Below, in pieces: positions 27,675 to 37,549 of a stretch of DNA of 37,549 bases. Location of the stretch: NCBI RefSeq assembly GCF_025602895.1, contig NW_026516465.1:1-37549 (forward strand), given 5' to 3'. The notes under the pieces were generated by a model that saw only the letters and a program-made list of their open reading frames with translations, ran no database searches and was not told the DNA's origin. Each line of letters begins with the position of its first letter. Position 1 is the stretch's first letter. The DNA is from Polychytrium aggregatum. Its lineage: Eukaryota > Chytridiomycota > Chytridiomycetes > Polychytriales. The position numbers and the translations under genes were made by a program.

Positions 27675-30600
27675 TTAAGAAGGCTTCCTGCGAGGAGCCC
27701 TGCGTGTGCTCTTTATTTGGGGCTCCTCGAGGTGTTTACCGTATTTACTCAGCTCCTCGGGTGCATGGGACAAGTCCTCCAGTGTTTGCCATGTGTTGCC
27801 CGAGTGTGGGTAACCAACCCACTTGACATAAAACCGAAGTGACCCATCAGCCACTTTCTTGTGCCTCACGATCCTTTCGACTTCATATTCTTGAGTATAG
27901 TATTGTCCGAGGTCGTCTTCCAGTGGTGCGTCGTCCGGGACACCTTCGTCGGCGTCGGGGAACTGTGCTGGACTGCGGGTCGTGTGGCGACGCAGCTTGG
28001 ACACATGGAAGACAGGATGGAGCTTGCTTCCAGGTGGCAAGTCCAACAGGTAGTTGAGGGGACTGGGTCGGGCCGCTATCTTGAACGGTCCTCGGTACTT
28101 GGGCAACAACTTCTTTGACTGGGCTTCGGGGACCTTGATGTTGTCGGCGTCCAGGTAGACAAGGTCTCCAACTTCAAAGGAGACATCCTGGTGTCGGCGG
28201 TCGTAGTACTTCGCCATCACTTGTTGCGCATCCGTGAGCGCGTCGGCGATCATCTTGTGTCGGACTTGATGATCTTTGACAAAGGCACTTGGTTTGGGAG
28301 GCAATCCAGCCGTGGACTCGGTCAGTGTCAAGGAGGTGGGAACATCAGGCTGGAATCCGTAGAGCGCCTCAAAGGGGCTCAAGCCAGTTGTGCTCGACTT
28401 GGCGGTGTTGTATGCAAACTCTGCATGACTCAGCTGTATGTCCCAGTCGTCTTGGCTGGTCGAGGCGTATGTCCTCAGGTATTGCTCGAGGGTGCGGATC
28501 GTCCGCTCGGACTGTCCATCCGTTTGTTGGTGGTGCGAGGTTGACATGTTCAGCTTGGTGCCGAGATGGTCGAACAGACTTGTCCAAAACAAGGAGGTGA
28601 ATCGGGGGTCTCGATCACTGACGATGGACTTTGGGAGGCCGTGGTGCTTGAACACATGCTTGAAGAACAGCAGTGCAAGGTCAGGCGCGGAGCATGTCGT
28701 CTGGCACGGCACAAAGTGTGCCATCTTGCTGAACCTGTCGACAAAGACAGCGATTGCATCGTGGTCCAACTTGGTCGTCGGTAGATGCGTGATGAGATCC
28801 ATGGACATGCTGGTCCAGGGGCGGTCGGGAACAGGCAGGGGTTGCAGCAATCCTTGCTCTCGGGTCGTGCGTGACTTGACCATCTTGCAGGTATGGCAGG
28901 ACTCGATGTACTTCTCGACGGTGCGCTTCATTCCAGGCCAGTATGCGACTTTGGCCAGTCGGTCGTATGTCTTCTCGACTCCAAAGTGTCCAGCGAGGGG
29001 CGAGTCGTGGACCTCTTGGAGCAACTTGGTCTTCAACGACGGAATGTCCGGCACACAGACACGGCTGTCCTTCTTCAGGAGGAGCAGGCCATCACGCACT
29101 GTGTACTCGGATGATTCGTCGTCCTTGGGGAGCTTAGACACCTTTCGGAACAGTTCTCCGAACTGTTTGTCGTTGGCGATGTTGTCTCGGACAACATCCA
29201 GCATCGTGTTGTCGACACTGACAGTCGACTCGTACAGTGACGCCAATTGGTAGTCGGGGCGTCGGGACAGTGCGTCAGGCACCACATTGAGTTTGCCTTT
29301 CTGGTATACAACCTCGTAGTTGTACTCGGCGAGGAACTCCATCCATCGCGCTTGGCGTCGGCTCAGGTTCTTCTTGGTGTCGAGGTAACGCAGTGACTGG
29401 TGGTCCGTCACAATCTTGAAGGGCTTGGCGGTACCGTGGAGGTACACTCGGAACTTCTGCAGCGCGTAGATGATCGCAAGCTGCTCCTTCTCGTGCACGG
29501 GATAGTTGATCTCGTGTTGGGACAGTTTGCGCGACTCGAAGGCAACGGGCCTTCCCTCCTGCATCAAAACAGCTCCCACCGCAAAGTCGGAGGCGTCGGT
29601 GTGCACGGAGACATCCGTGTTCGGGTCGAACACAGCGAGGACAGGAGCGTTCGTCAAGGCGTGCTTGAGGGTCTCGAACGCTTGGCGTTGTGGGTGGTCC
29701 CACACGAAGGGGCACTCTTTGCGGAGTAGGTCTGTGAGTGGACCGGCAGTGCGCGCCAGATCGGGGATGAATCGGCGGTAGTAGTTGACGAGACCGAGAA
29801 ACGACTGCACGTCAGAGACGCATGCGAGCGGCGGCCACTCGACCACAGACTTGACCTTGGCGGGGTCGACTTCGATTCCTCTTCCTGAGACAACGTGTCC
29901 CAGGAACGGGACTTGATTCTTGAAGAACTCACACTTGGACAGTTTGGCATACAACTTGTGCTCGCGTAGCTTGGCCAGCACGCGGGCGACATGACCTTCA
30001 TGGGTCGCTTCATCCTTGCTGTACACAAGGATATCATCCAGGTACACGATGACAGAGTTGTCGAGCTCTTGGCGGAACACATCGTTCATCAGCTGCATGA
30101 ACGTGGCAGGTGCGTTCGTCAATCCGAACGGCAGCACTAGGAACTCGTACAGTCCGTAGCGAGTCCTGAAGGCGGTCTTGTGGACATCATCCTCGTGGAT
30201 GCGGATCTGATGGTAGCCTGAGCGGAGGTCTATCTTGCTAAAGACCTTTGCTCCACTCAGACGATCCATCAACTCGTCGATCCTGGGCAACGGGTAGGTG
30301 TTCTTGATGGTCTGTTTGTTTAGTGCGCGATAGTCGACGCACATCCTGAGATCACCTTCTTTCTTCTTGACAAAGAGCACTGGTGCACCATACGGTGACT
30401 GGCTCGGGCGGATGAACCCATGGGCGAGGAGGTCATCCAACTGGCGCTTGAGTTCGTCCATCTCCGTCAGCGACAGTTGGTACGTCGGTCTTGACGGAGG
30501 CGACGAGCCTGGTTCGATGTCGATGCGATGATCGACGGTGCGTTGGGGTGGCAGGCATTGTGGCAACTGGTCGGGGAATACGTCCTTGTACTCGTCGAGC

Positions 30601-31607
30601 AGCTTGGTCACCACAGGCGGGGGACCGGGACCGGCTTGGTCGGTGTCGTCGACCTCACGCACGACACAGAGGAACGACGTGTCCTTCTTGATCAGCCTCT
30701 TGAATTGCATGGCTGAGAGGAGAGGTGGCATGTTGGGTGAGGCCATGCCCTGCAGGACAATGTCAGGGCCAACACGGACAGTGCGGCCTTTCCAGTCGAC
30801 GACTGGAGTCGGCTCGGCACGAGCAAGCCAGCTCATGCCGAGGATGGCATCGAACTTGGTGTCGATCACTTGGAACAACAGGACAGGATGGTACTTGGGA
30901 TGGAGGGCCACTCGCAGGACCACTTGGTGTGTGCACTGCTGCACACGATCGTCTGCAAGCGCCACACTCATCGGCGACTTCTTCTTGGTTGCATGTATGT
31001 TGAGCTCCTGGAGCAAGCGTCTGCTGACAAAGTTGCAGCTTGCTCCAGAGTCCACCATCATTCGGACGGTGTGACCTTGGACGGTGGCAGGGAGGTACAG
31101 CAGGGACTCTTCATGGTCCTCCTGCACAGCCTCCTGCACCATGACTTGACTTGGGGGAACGGGCGACACTTGGTCTTGGTTGGCTTCATCACGGCCACTC
31201 GGACATTTTGGATAGGGTTCGGCCATTGCGGGGGCCTGCGGCGTCAGCACGCCATTGCACACGACGTCCACGGCTTGCGGACACATGTCGGAAGCATCCG
31301 ACACACACGACTTGACAGGGGTGAGGGCACAGGCGGTCCTGTCCCTCAAGGGTTCTTGATTTTCTTTTTTGTTTTGGTTTTCAATTTTGGTTTTCTCTTC
31401 ACGTTCGTGGAGAGGCAGGCGGCTTGCGCCACCATGCACCTCTCGCACGACGCACAACACTTGGTTTGTTTCTCCTTCGGGGGAGGGGGCGAGGTGAACT
31501 TCCTCTGGAGACGCGTGGACTGCATTGAGCAATCCACGGCGTTGGTCTCCTACTAGGGCTCCAGAGCCACCTAGTAGGGTCGGCCGTTTCCCGACTTCAT
31601 GGGGCAC
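27675..31607 (-). CDS. pol: Gypsy-B Pol polyprotein: protease, RT, RNase H, integrase, chromodomain
   Basis: This open frame of 1310 codons overlaps gag and is entered by a -1 shift at 31586-31592. The GTG at 31607 is simply the first usable codon and not a likely start. Order: a polar linker with a Lys/Asn/Glu-rich patch (about 70-90), protease DSGAS (186-190) with LGMSWL, RT with YLDD at 522-525, RNase H with TDASDF (D671), integrase with the zinc motif GHFG to CHTC, then catalytic D937, D998 and E1034 (DD35E), a GPF segment, and a chromodomain at about 1238-1290 with FYVKWVGY. The heptapeptide LCVVREV occurs at 51-57 and 313-319. Nothing is missing, so the protein is predicted functional. 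It is close in style to plant and algal-like chromoviruses, but the clade cannot be settled by eye. Confidence 0.95.
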   Translation of the reverse strand: MPHEVGKRPTLLGGSGALVGDQRRGLLNAVHASPEEVHLAPSPEGETNQVLCVVREVHGGASRLPLHEREEKTKIENQNKKENQEPLRDRTACALTPVKSCVSDASDMCPQAVDVVCNGVLTPQAPAMAEPYPKCPSGRDEANQDQVSPVPPSQVMVQEAVQEDHEESLLYLPATVQGHTVRMMVDSGASCNFVSRRLLQELNIHATKKKSPMSVALADDRVQQCTHQVVLRVALHPKYHPVLLFQVIDTKFDAILGMSWLARAEPTPVVDWKGRTVRVGPDIVLQGMASPNMPPLLSAMQFKRLIKKDTSFLCVVREVDDTDQAGPGPPPVVTKLLDEYKDVFPDQLPQCLPPQRTVDHRIDIEPGSSPPSRPTYQLSLTEMDELKRQLDDLLAHGFIRPSQSPYGAPVLFVKKKEGDLRMCVDYRALNKQTIKNTYPLPRIDELMDRLSGAKVFSKIDLRSGYHQIRIHEDDVHKTAFRTRYGLYEFLVLPFGLTNAPATFMQLMNDVFRQELDNSVIVYLDDILVYSKDEATHEGHVARVLAKLREHKLYAKLSKCEFFKNQVPFLGHVVSGRGIEVDPAKVKSVVEWPPLACVSDVQSFLGLVNYYRRFIPDLARTAGPLTDLLRKECPFVWDHPQRQAFETLKHALTNAPVLAVFDPNTDVSVHTDASDFAVGAVLMQEGRPVAFESRKLSQHEINYPVHEKEQLAIIYALQKFRVYLHGTAKPFKIVTDHQSLRYLDTKKNLSRRQARWMEFLAEYNYEVVYQKGKLNVVPDALSRRPDYQLASLYESTVSVDNTMLDVVRDNIANDKQFGELFRKVSKLPKDDESSEYTVRDGLLLLKKDSRVCVPDIPSLKTKLLQEVHDSPLAGHFGVEKTYDRLAKVAYWPGMKRTVEKYIESCHTCKMVKSRTTREQGLLQPLPVPDRPWTSMSMDLITHLPTTKLDHDAIAVFVDRFSKMAHFVPCQTTCSAPDLALLFFKHVFKHHGLPKSIVSDRDPRFTSLFWTSLFDHLGTKLNMSTSHHQQTDGQSERTIRTLEQYLRTYASTSQDDWDIQLSHAEFAYNTAKSSTTGLSPFEALYGFQPDVPTSLTLTESTAGLPPKPSAFVKDHQVRHKMIADALTDAQQVMAKYYDRRHQDVSFEVGDLVYLDADNIKVPEAQSKKLLPKYRGPFKIAARPSPLNYLLDLPPGSKLHPVFHVSKLRRHTTRSPAQFPDADEGVPDDAPLEDDLGQYYTQEYEVERIVRHKKVADGSLRFYVKWVGYPHSGNTWQTLEDLSHAPEELSKYGKHLEEPQIKSTRRAPRRKPS
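31549..31592 (-). promoter_or_regulatory. -1 ribosomal frameshift signal, Gypsy-B gag/pol (copy 3)
   Basis: The heptamer GGGAAAC (31592-31586) reads G GGA AAC in the gag frame. After a 7-nt spacer comes a hairpin. The outer stem CCTACTAG/CTAGTAGG is 8 bp (31578-31571 with 31556-31549). A 2-nt bulge GT follows, then the inner stem GGCT/AGCC with loop CTGG. The gag stop TAG is inside the outer stem. Shifting back one base gives GGG AAA CGG, the pol frame. Confidence 0.87.
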
Positions 31608-32392
31608 TCCTTGGCCTGGTGTCCCGGTCGGTGACAGAAGAAGCAGGAACCATGGCGGAGGTCCTCCTGCTTCTGTCTGTCCTTGGGGGAGACAGTGGCA
31701 GCTTGCTGGAACCGGGAGCGGGGAGGGCCACGAGCCTCCATGGCGTTGACGTCAACGTCCATGGGCTCAGGCATGGGTCTTGCGGGCGGGGCCGGGCGAG
31801 GCGGACGGGCTGGGACGTGATGAGACCGATGGCCGCCTGCCAGCTGCGGGTAGAACTGGCGGCCATGGTACTGGACGTTGTCGAGGTTCTCGGCAACGTC
31901 CATCATCACGTCCAGGGACTTGCGGGCATCAGGGTTGCTGGCGATGTACTCTCTGATCTTGGGCTTGAGGCCCTTCTGGAAGAGGTACATCGCATCAGCA
32001 GAGCCCAGCTCCTCAATCTGGGAGGAGAGGTCTTCAAACTCCTCGATGTAGCGGGTCACAGAACCACGCTGCACGAGAGAGTATAGCTTGTCACGGGCAA
32101 TGAGTTCAGCATTGGGGCTGCCGAAGCGGCGACGGAGGCGGTCCTTGAAGTCGTCAAACACACCTTCGCTCTGCTCGTCGAACCCTTGGCGGCGGTACCA
32201 ACGGTACGCCTGGTCCTTTAAGCAGAGCTTGGCGGCGACGATGTGGTGGGTGGGGGCGACTTGGGCAGCATCGAGGTAGTCCTCGAGTTGCTGCAGCCAG
32301 TCCTCCACCGAGGAGGAGCGGCTCTTCCCAGTAAACACTGGGGCACGGAAGGTCTTGAGGAAGGCTTCCGGAAGTGGGCGGGGGTTGCTCAT
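31571..32392 (-). CDS. gag: Gypsy-B Gag, copy 3, 273 aa
   Basis: Gag is the particle-forming and RNA-binding protein. The ATG at 32392 is the first after the 5' LTR and primer site. The capsid-like domain is at about residues 15-175 ([41 protein letters not shown]). A Pro/Arg-rich linker and a canonical zinc knuckle follow: [14 protein letters not shown] at 250-263, with C-x2-C-x4-H-x4-C. The C-terminal SGN codons are also the frameshift site. Confidence 0.94.
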   Translation of the reverse strand: MSNPRPLPEAFLKTFRAPVFTGKSRSSSVEDWLQQLEDYLDAAQVAPTHHIVAAKLCLKDQAYRWYRRQGFDEQSEGVFDDFKDRLRRRFGSPNAELIARDKLYSLVQRGSVTRYIEEFEDLSSQIEELGSADAMYLFQKGLKPKIREYIASNPDARKSLDVMMDVAENLDNVQYHGRQFYPQLAGGHRSHHVPARPPRPAPPARPMPEPMDVDVNAMEARGPPRSRFQQAATVSPKDRQKQEDLRHGSCFFCHRPGHQAKECPMKSGNGRPY

Positions 32393-32514
32393 GGCAGGGG
32401 CAGGCTCCAGGGACAGAGAGGAGAGTCGGTCGGCAAGAGAGGCGGGATCCAGCTTGAGGATCTAGAAAGAGGACAAACAGGACGAAAACAAGACGAGGAT
32501 TTCCGATGCTACCA
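32393..32514 (-). other. Gypsy-B copy 3 leader with tRNA-type primer-binding site (32503-32514)
   Basis: TGGTAGCATCGG on the minus strand directly follows the 5' LTR. It is complementary to a tRNA 3' end reading CCGATGCTACCA. The GCTACCA end fits an initiator Met tRNA (A1-U72 type), which is the common primer for such elements. The host tRNA is not in the window, so identity is inferred. Confidence 0.75.
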
Positions 32515-32823
32515 TGTAACGTCCACTACTGGGACGTTGGGGCAAGACGGGGAGGGAGGGGGTACAAGACAAGACAGGACGGGGCAGAACAGGGCGGTGC
32601 TAGGCTACTCTAGCGGACGGGTGAGCTCGGGGAGCACTTACGTTTATTCACGATAAAACCGAACTCCAGACAAACGGGGGGAACGGGGGCAACCCGCAGG
32701 TATACCCTGCGGTGGCCTGCCTGCGGTGCGTGAAAACGCAAAGCGCAGCACAGGTCACGACCCACTGCGCCGCGCAGTACGCGCAGTACGCGCAGCACAG
32801 CGTCGGAGATACCATCTCCTACA
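32515..32823 (-). repeat. Gypsy-B 5' LTR of copy 3
   Basis: It is 309 bp, read as identical to the 3' LTR at 27357-27665. On the sense strand the TATA-centred palindrome (32694-32712) precedes AATAAA (32648-32643). Confidence 0.96.
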
Positions 32824-33485
32824 CCTTCCGCACTTCCGTTTTCCCGCGCTGCTCCGCTTCCTTTGTCTTCTTCGCACGCGCCGGTTTGTTTGTGCACGCG
32901 CCTTGCTGCGATTGGTTGCAATTCGGCTGCCGGTCATGTGTCCCCCCACCGGTGACTCATGACCTGCCTGACCGCCCCGATCTCTTGTTCATCTCGCACG
33001 CATTTGCCCCAACCTTATACTTGACCAATCCGCTTCTTGGATGTTGAGTCACATTGCTTCCCTTTCGCATGTTTCTCCTGCCAGGTGCTTCGCTTTTGCT
33101 TGCGCCTCTCTCGCTTTGGTTCTCTGCCTGTCTCGGTGGTCCTTCTCGGCCCTCGTTCGTGCATCGCCCCCTTCGCCCTGCTCGATCGCCCACTTTTCCC
33201 TCCCTTGGCCGCCCTTCGCTGCCAAGTCCGGGCTTGTCTATAAATAGCCTGACCCCCGCGATGTGTAGTCGAACCTTAGCGTTCAAAATAGGACTAAATA
33301 AAGTGCCTTCTACTTTATTCTCTGAGTGTTCCTCACGTCTCATTTCGAGACAAGTCTTATCTTGAACGGATCTTTGCTTTCCTCGCTCCCTCTCCGAGTC
33401 CACTTCGGACTTTACCCTTGCCTTCCCTGAGCTCACTTCGAGCTCACTTCTTCTTTTGCCGTTGAGTCCCCTTTGGACTCTAACA
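32824..33485 (+). repeat. Gypsy-A LTR 5, right part, with target duplication CCTTC at its start
   Basis: The first five bases repeat CCTTC from 27352-27356. The remaining 657 bp complete the 791-bp LTR. TATAAATAG, the self-primer segment, AATAAA and the hairpin array are present. Confidence 0.95.
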
Positions 33486-36400
33486 ACCGGTGGAGGAGGG
33501 TCAGAATGTCGCCCATCAATGCGGTTGGGATGATAAACCTCAAACACTGCTGACATGAAAGACCGGGTGAATACGAACGCTCTCCGGCAAGGTAAGCCTA
33601 AACGCCACGGGGTTAATCTGCTCCTCGATCTTGAACGGTCCCAGCTTGACAAAGTCTAGCTTGGAGGACGGTCGACGAGTTTGTATGTTCTTGCGGAGGA
33701 GCCACACTTTCTGTCCAACCTTGAATTGGTGGTCCAGTCGACGTCTGTTGGCAAACCGACTGGCTTCTCGTTGTGCTTCCGCCAGGGTTTCACTGAGGAA
33801 CTTGCTGATAGCTTGAAGACGCTCCAGGTGTGAGGCCGCGGAAGGTGAGTCCACGGTGCTGATTACGGTTCGTTCCCAGTCGGCCCTGGGGTTGAACCCG
33901 TAATTTGCTTCGAATGGTGATAGCTTGCTGCTCGCATTGACGGCGTTGTTGTGAGCAAACTCCGCCATCGGCAAGAGTTGGCTCCAGTTGTCTTGTTGAT
34001 AACTGACAAAGCATCTCAGGTATTGTTCCAGGGTTTGGTTCACCCTCTCGGTTTGGCCATCCGTTTCAGGATGAAATGCCGTCGAGAGTTTCAACTGGAC
34101 ACCGAGGGCTGTCGTGAGTGCCTTCCAGAATTGGGACCGAAATTGGGGCCCACGGTCCGAAATGATATCCTGTGGGAGTCCGTGCAATCGGAAAACGTGG
34201 CTAATGAACAGGTTAGCCACGCCAGCTGCATCGATGGTCTCCTTGCAGGGCACGAAATGTGCCTGCTTGGTCCTCCGGCAAACAAAGACAAGGACCGAGT
34301 CATACCCCTGCGAGCATGGAAGTTTGACGATGAAGTCCATGCTCACAGACGACCACGGGGTATCCGCGATCGGGAGGGGCTCGAGTAGCCCGTAGGGCTT
34401 GTGGCGTCCATTCTTGACCCTCTGGCAAACGTCACAAGACTTCACGTATTCTTTAATATACTTGCGCATCCCAGGCCAGCTGAAGTCACGTCTCACCAGC
34501 TCGAAGGTTCTTGCCTGGCCTGGGTGTCCTGCCGCAAGTGCGTCGTGCCTGGCTCGGAGTATCTCCAGTTTCCGCGCATCGTCCTTGACTACCTCAGGCC
34601 CTAGATCCGGTTGTTGTGCTGCCCGAATCCAGCATTCATCGGGGAGTAACGTAATATCCAGCCTGTTGGGGTGATCATCTCCCCCTTCAGGAGCGAGGTC
34701 ACTCCGTCTTGATAAGGCATCCGCGACTGTGTTCAGGTGCCCAGGTGTGAAGCAGAGTTTGTAATCGAACTCTGAGAGGAGCTCGGCCCACCTGGCGTGC
34801 CGCTGTTTGAGTAAACGGCGGCTTCTGAAGAAGGTCAAGTTCTTGTGGTCGGAATATACGAGTATATCTCTCGCGCCGACCAGATAGTGCCTCCAGAAAC
34901 GGAAGGCTTCCACGATTGCCAGGAGTTCCTTGTCATGGACCGTGTAATTCTGTTGTGCGCTGTCGAGCTTCTTCGAGAAGAACGCAACGGGGCGCAGCTC
35001 AGTCGGGTCATCGACTGAGACCGGCTGGGACAACACAGCTCCGAGGGCAAAGTCCGACGCGTCAGTACTGGAGCACGAAAGGCAGGCCCGGATCAACGTG
35101 CTTCAACACCGGCGCCGAGGTGACAGCCTCCTTCAGGCTATTAAAGGCACGTTCTGCTTCCGGGCTCCAAGAGAAACTGCGGGTGGCGCACGTGAGGTCC
35201 GACAAGGGTTTGGCGACCTCGGAGTAGCCGGCAATGAACTTGCGGTAAAAATTGCAAAATCCGAGGAAACTCTGCACGTCCTTAAGCTTGGTGGGAGTCT
35301 TCCAGTCTTGGATCGTCTCTACCTTGTCAGGGGCCATGGCCAGGCCGTCATTGGAGACCACGTAGCCAAGGAACTCAACGCTTGGCACGTGGAACTTGCA
35401 CTTCTCAAGCTTGGCGTAGAGCTTGTTCTTCCTGAGGCGGCCCAGTACCTCGCGGACATGTTGAGTGTGGGAAGGGGTGTCAGCGGAGAACACAAGGATA
35501 TCGTCGAGGTAGATGACGACAAACCGATCAATGACGTCTCTGAATATGTCGTTCATCATGTGCTGAAATATTGCAGGAGCATTGGTGAGCCCGAAGGGCA
35601 TGACCAAGTACTCATAATGGCCGAACTTGGACCGAAAAGCGGTCTTCCACTGATCCTTAGGGCTCATCCGGACCAGGTTGTAGGCTCCCCTCAAGTCGAT
35701 CTTGGTGAATATCTTTGCCTCCCCGAGCCTGTCCATCAGCTCGGAGATAAGCGGGAGCGGGTGGCGATTCTTGACTGTCATGTCGTTCAGGTCCCTGTAG
35801 TCGACACAGGGCCTGAGTCCCCCATCCTTCTTCTTCACAAAGAAGATCGGGGCCCCGCAAGGTGACTTGGAGGGCTGGATGAACCCCTTGTGGAGCATGT
35901 CCTCGATGTAGGCATTGAGTGCCTCCGACTCGGCAGGCGAGAGGTTGTACAGGGGTCTGAACGGTGGTATGGCGTCTTCGTCCTTCAGTGGGATGTCGCA
36001 GTCGTAACGTCTCTGGTCCGGCAAAAGCTCCGCCTCCTCCTTGGAAAAGACGTCGGTGAAATCGCGGTATTCTTCAGGTATGTCCCCGGGGTTGGCGCAG
36101 TCTTCCGGGACCGTGTCCCTGTCGTCCTCGTCGCGCTCCCAAGCATCCGTGAGGGTGGTGGGGGACACCTGGTCCGTGTCGCGTGTCGACGCGGTTGGGG
36201 TCAAGACAGCGCGTGTGATGGTGGGGGAGGGGACTGGTTGGTTGCAAGAGACGCGACCACTCACCCAGTCGATGACCGGATTATGTGTCTGAAGCCAAGG
36301 GAGGCCAAGTATGATGGAAAATTCGCGTGAATTGCAATGTGAACAAATTGAAGGTAAGGTATTCAGAGAAGGAAAGTGTATCAAAGGTAACGGGCAGTGG

Positions 36401-36709
36401 GGAGGTCTGCTCCTTGATCAAGAAACGGGTCTTGTTATCCGCAAGGAAGATGGTAAGAGGGGACTCGCGGTCAGTGATAGTGAGGCCTTGGCTCTTGGCC
36501 AGGCGAGAGTCAATCAAGTTACACGACGAGCCGGAATCAATAAGGGCGGAAAGATGAAGCACTTGGTTGTCGGGAAGTGAAATGGAAAGAGGAATGATGA
36601 AGTTTCTGCTGTTTACCCTGGCGTGGGAAACCACAGTGTCCTGGTAATTTGGGCCAGATTTGCGGTCCAGGCTGAGGCCCCTTACTTGGCCTGGACCTTG
36701 AAGTTTGGG
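33486..36709 (-). pseudogene. pol: Gypsy-C Pol with three frame breaks
   Basis: It is entered by -1 frameshifting at 36703-36709. The protease has DSG at 36538-36530 and an LGLPWLQTHNPVIDW motif. An extra base in an A run at 36318-36321 (T run on the sense strand) breaks the protease C terminus. The RT has YLDD at 35511-35500 in an open stretch of 440 codons. An extra base at about 35067 breaks the frame exactly at the RNase H start (TDASDF). RNase H and integrase (GHPG...CDVC zinc motif, SMDF, ISDRG and QTERVNQ triad) are open for 518 codons. A third extra base at about 33548 breaks the frame after FHVS, and the true frame then runs on to the LTR at 33486. Confidence 0.88.
36664..36709 (-). 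promoter_or_regulatory. -1 ribosomal frameshift signal, Gypsy-C gag/pol
   Basis: The heptamer CCCAAAC (36709-36703) reads C CCA AAC in the gag frame. A 5-nt spacer is followed by a 9-bp stem GGTCCAGGC/GCCTGGACC (36697-36689 with 36672-36664). The gag stop TAA (36684-36682) lies in the 16-nt loop. An alternative inner GGCC/GGCC pairing is possible. Confidence 0.8.
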
Positions 36710-37549
36710 TGCTGCTGTTTCTTGTTGGGACATACTCTTGCGATATGTCCCGGGCCTCCGCAGTAAAGGCAGAGACCCTCTGCGAGACGGCGGTCTTTCT
36801 CTTCTCGGGTGAGCGGCGCCTTCGGAAGCATGTGGATGGCATCCACTTGCATGGCTTCGTGGTTGGTGGCATCTGGGGCAGGGGCGTTGCTTGATTGGCG
36901 GTAGCCACTGTAGTTATGGGTGGAGAGTTCCTTTTCCATCCGGCGAGAATATTGGCGCTTGTCGAGGCCAATGCAGAGTCTGGACAAGTCCTCCAAGTTC
37001 TCTGGGACCACCAAGGTTTGGGCCAAGGCATCCTTGATGGAATCGTTGAGGCCGTCGTGGTAGTGCTGGAGGAGGGCCACGTCGTTGTACCCGGACTCGA
37101 GCGCGAGTTGCTTGAACTGGGTTGTGTAGTTGACACACGACGTTCTGCCTTGCTTGAGGGTCTTGAGACGGGCTCTGGAGGTCCAGACCGCGTGCGGGTC
37201 TCCGAAGGTCGCCGAGAGGGACTCAAAGAAGTGATCAAGGGTCACAGGAGGTTCGGGAAGCGTGCGAAACCACGCGAGAGCCTGGCCTGTGAGCAACGTG
37301 CTCACGTAGAGGACCTTGACAACTTCCTCCTGGAAACGCGACGGTTGTAGAGCGATGACGTTCTTCACGCCGGCAATGAAGTTCTCCAGGTCGCGAGCGA
37401 CACCGGAGAATTTCTCAGGGCAAGGCACTTTGGGTTCCTTGGGCTGGGGTAGGACGGCCTGCGCGGCGGGAATTTGGTACTGAAGGTTTTGCTTGCTGCA
37501 AGTGAAGTTGCTCTTGCTGCTGAAGCTGTTGCTGGAGTTGCTGCTGAAG
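36682..37549 (-). CDS. gag: Gypsy-C Gag, N terminus beyond the window
   Basis: The frame is open from the right edge to TAA at 36682. The GTG at 37428 is not needed as a start. The gag domain begins at PEKFSGVARDLENFI and includes GQALAWFRTL and ATFGDPHAV. A canonical knuckle CLYCGGPGHIARVC lies near the C terminus, 15 residues before the stop. The first 120 bp at the window edge read as Ser/Asn-rich in this frame but as Gln-rich (LQQQLQQQ) in another frame, which is more usual for gag N termini. One further frame break near 37450-37500 is therefore possible. Confidence 0.82.
   Translation of the reverse strand, partial: FSSNSSNSFSSKSNFTCSKQNLQYQIPAAQAVLPQPKEPKVPCPEKFSGVARDLENFIAGVKNVIALQPSRFQEEVVKVLYVSTLLTGQALAWFRTLPEPPVTLDHFFESLSATFGDPHAVWTSRARLKTLKQGRTSCVNYTTQFKQLALESGYNDVALLQHYHDGLNDSIKDALAQTLVVPENLEDLSRLCIGLDKRQYSRRMEKELSTHNYSGYRQSSNAPAPDATNHEAMQVDAIHMLPKAPLTREEKDRRLAEGLCLYCGGPGHIARVCPNKKQQHPNFKVQAK

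Larger units (their letters stand above)
27357..32823 (-). mobile_element. Gypsy-B copy 3, full length and apparently intact, 5467 bp
   Basis: Two 309-bp LTRs that I read as identical flank a primer site, gag, pol and a short purine tract. A perfect 5-bp duplication CCTTC lies at 27352-27356 and 32824-32828, inside a Gypsy-A LTR. Both ORFs are open with all catalytic motifs, so this is the best candidate for a currently competent LTR element in the window. Confidence 0.97.
26273..33485 (+). mobile_element. Gypsy-A copy 3, 3' part, interrupted by Gypsy-B copy 3
   Basis: It starts in the integrase at the outer end of Gypsy-B unit 2's LTR. It continues to the LTR at 27223, which is split at 27356 by Gypsy-B copy 3 (27357-32823) and resumes with the duplicated CCTTC at 32824. 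It ends with CTAACA at 33485 inside Gypsy-C. The 5' LTR, gag and most of pol are missing. The predicted target duplication in Gypsy-C is ACCGG (33486-33490). Confidence 0.94.
33486..37549 (-). mobile_element. Gypsy-C, decayed, cut by Gypsy-A on the left and by the window edge on the right
   Basis: This is a third family, clearly different in sequence from A and B. Gag, protease, RT, RNase H and integrase are recognisable. The 3' end (any chromodomain, purine tract and 3' LTR) is missing left of 33486 and should lie beyond the lost half of Gypsy-A copy 3. The 5' LTR is beyond the right edge. Pol has three single-base frame breaks, so it looks like the oldest layer of the nest. Confidence 0.9.

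Noticed and set aside
31362..31407. A-rich (T-rich on plus) tract in Gypsy-B pol as a poly-A tail, intron or second slippery site
   Set aside because: It is in frame in all copies and encodes a Lys/Asn/Glu-rich linker, and the pol frame needs no second shift.
1..37549. tRNA, rRNA or host single-copy genes
   Set aside because: I found no cloverleaf, rRNA-like or non-transposon protein sequence; every stretch is assigned to an element.

Overview
The window is a pile of retrotransposons with no recognisable host gene. It holds three families of chromovirus-like Ty3/Gypsy LTR elements, called Gypsy-A, -B and -C here, and one APE-type LINE present as two head-to-tail copies. Chromodomain integrases, a Tf1/sushi-type self-priming signal in Gypsy-A and the GC-rich, compact layout suggest a nuclear fungal genome, either an early-diverging lineage or a basidiomycete. 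I cannot name the species. Family names are mine; no database was searched.

Layout from left to right. 1-3598: 3' half of a Gypsy-A element (+) whose LTR is inserted in LINE copy 1. 3599-8722: LINE copy 1 (-), ORF2 cut by that LTR, ORF1 complete. 8723-8742: (TAGG)5. 8743-14167: LINE copy 2 (-), ORF2 complete (1224 codons), ORF1 cut. 14168-14958: a lone inverted Gypsy-A LTR with LINE on its left and Gypsy-B on its right. 14959-17654: Gypsy-B unit 1 (-), itself inserted in Gypsy-B unit 2 (17655-18045 and 24452-26272, -). Unit 2 is also split by a full-length Gypsy-A copy 2 (18046-24451, +, target duplication GCTCC). 26273-27356 plus 32824-33485: 3' part of Gypsy-A copy 3 (+), whose LTR carries a full-length, apparently intact Gypsy-B copy 3 (27357-32823, -, target duplication CCTTC). 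33486-37549: a decayed Gypsy-C (-) running off the window.

How the genes work together. In each Gypsy family Gag is made from the first frame, and protease, reverse transcriptase, RNase H and integrase lie in the -1 frame. At each gag/pol overlap I find a slippery heptamer in the gag frame, a 5-7 nt spacer and a strong hairpin containing the gag stop codon. The LINE instead couples its two ORFs through an ATGA stop/start overlap. Gypsy-A appears to prime reverse transcription with its own RNA 5' end, whereas Gypsy-B carries an initiator-Met-tRNA-like primer site flush against its LTR.

The lone LTR at 14168-14958 is a key structural point. It has no target duplication, looks mosaic, and one breakpoint there explains why the left halves of Gypsy-B unit 1, Gypsy-B unit 2, Gypsy-A copy 3 and Gypsy-C, and the 5' end of LINE copy 2, are all missing. 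It is either an ectopic LTR-LTR recombination or an assembly join within the repeat.
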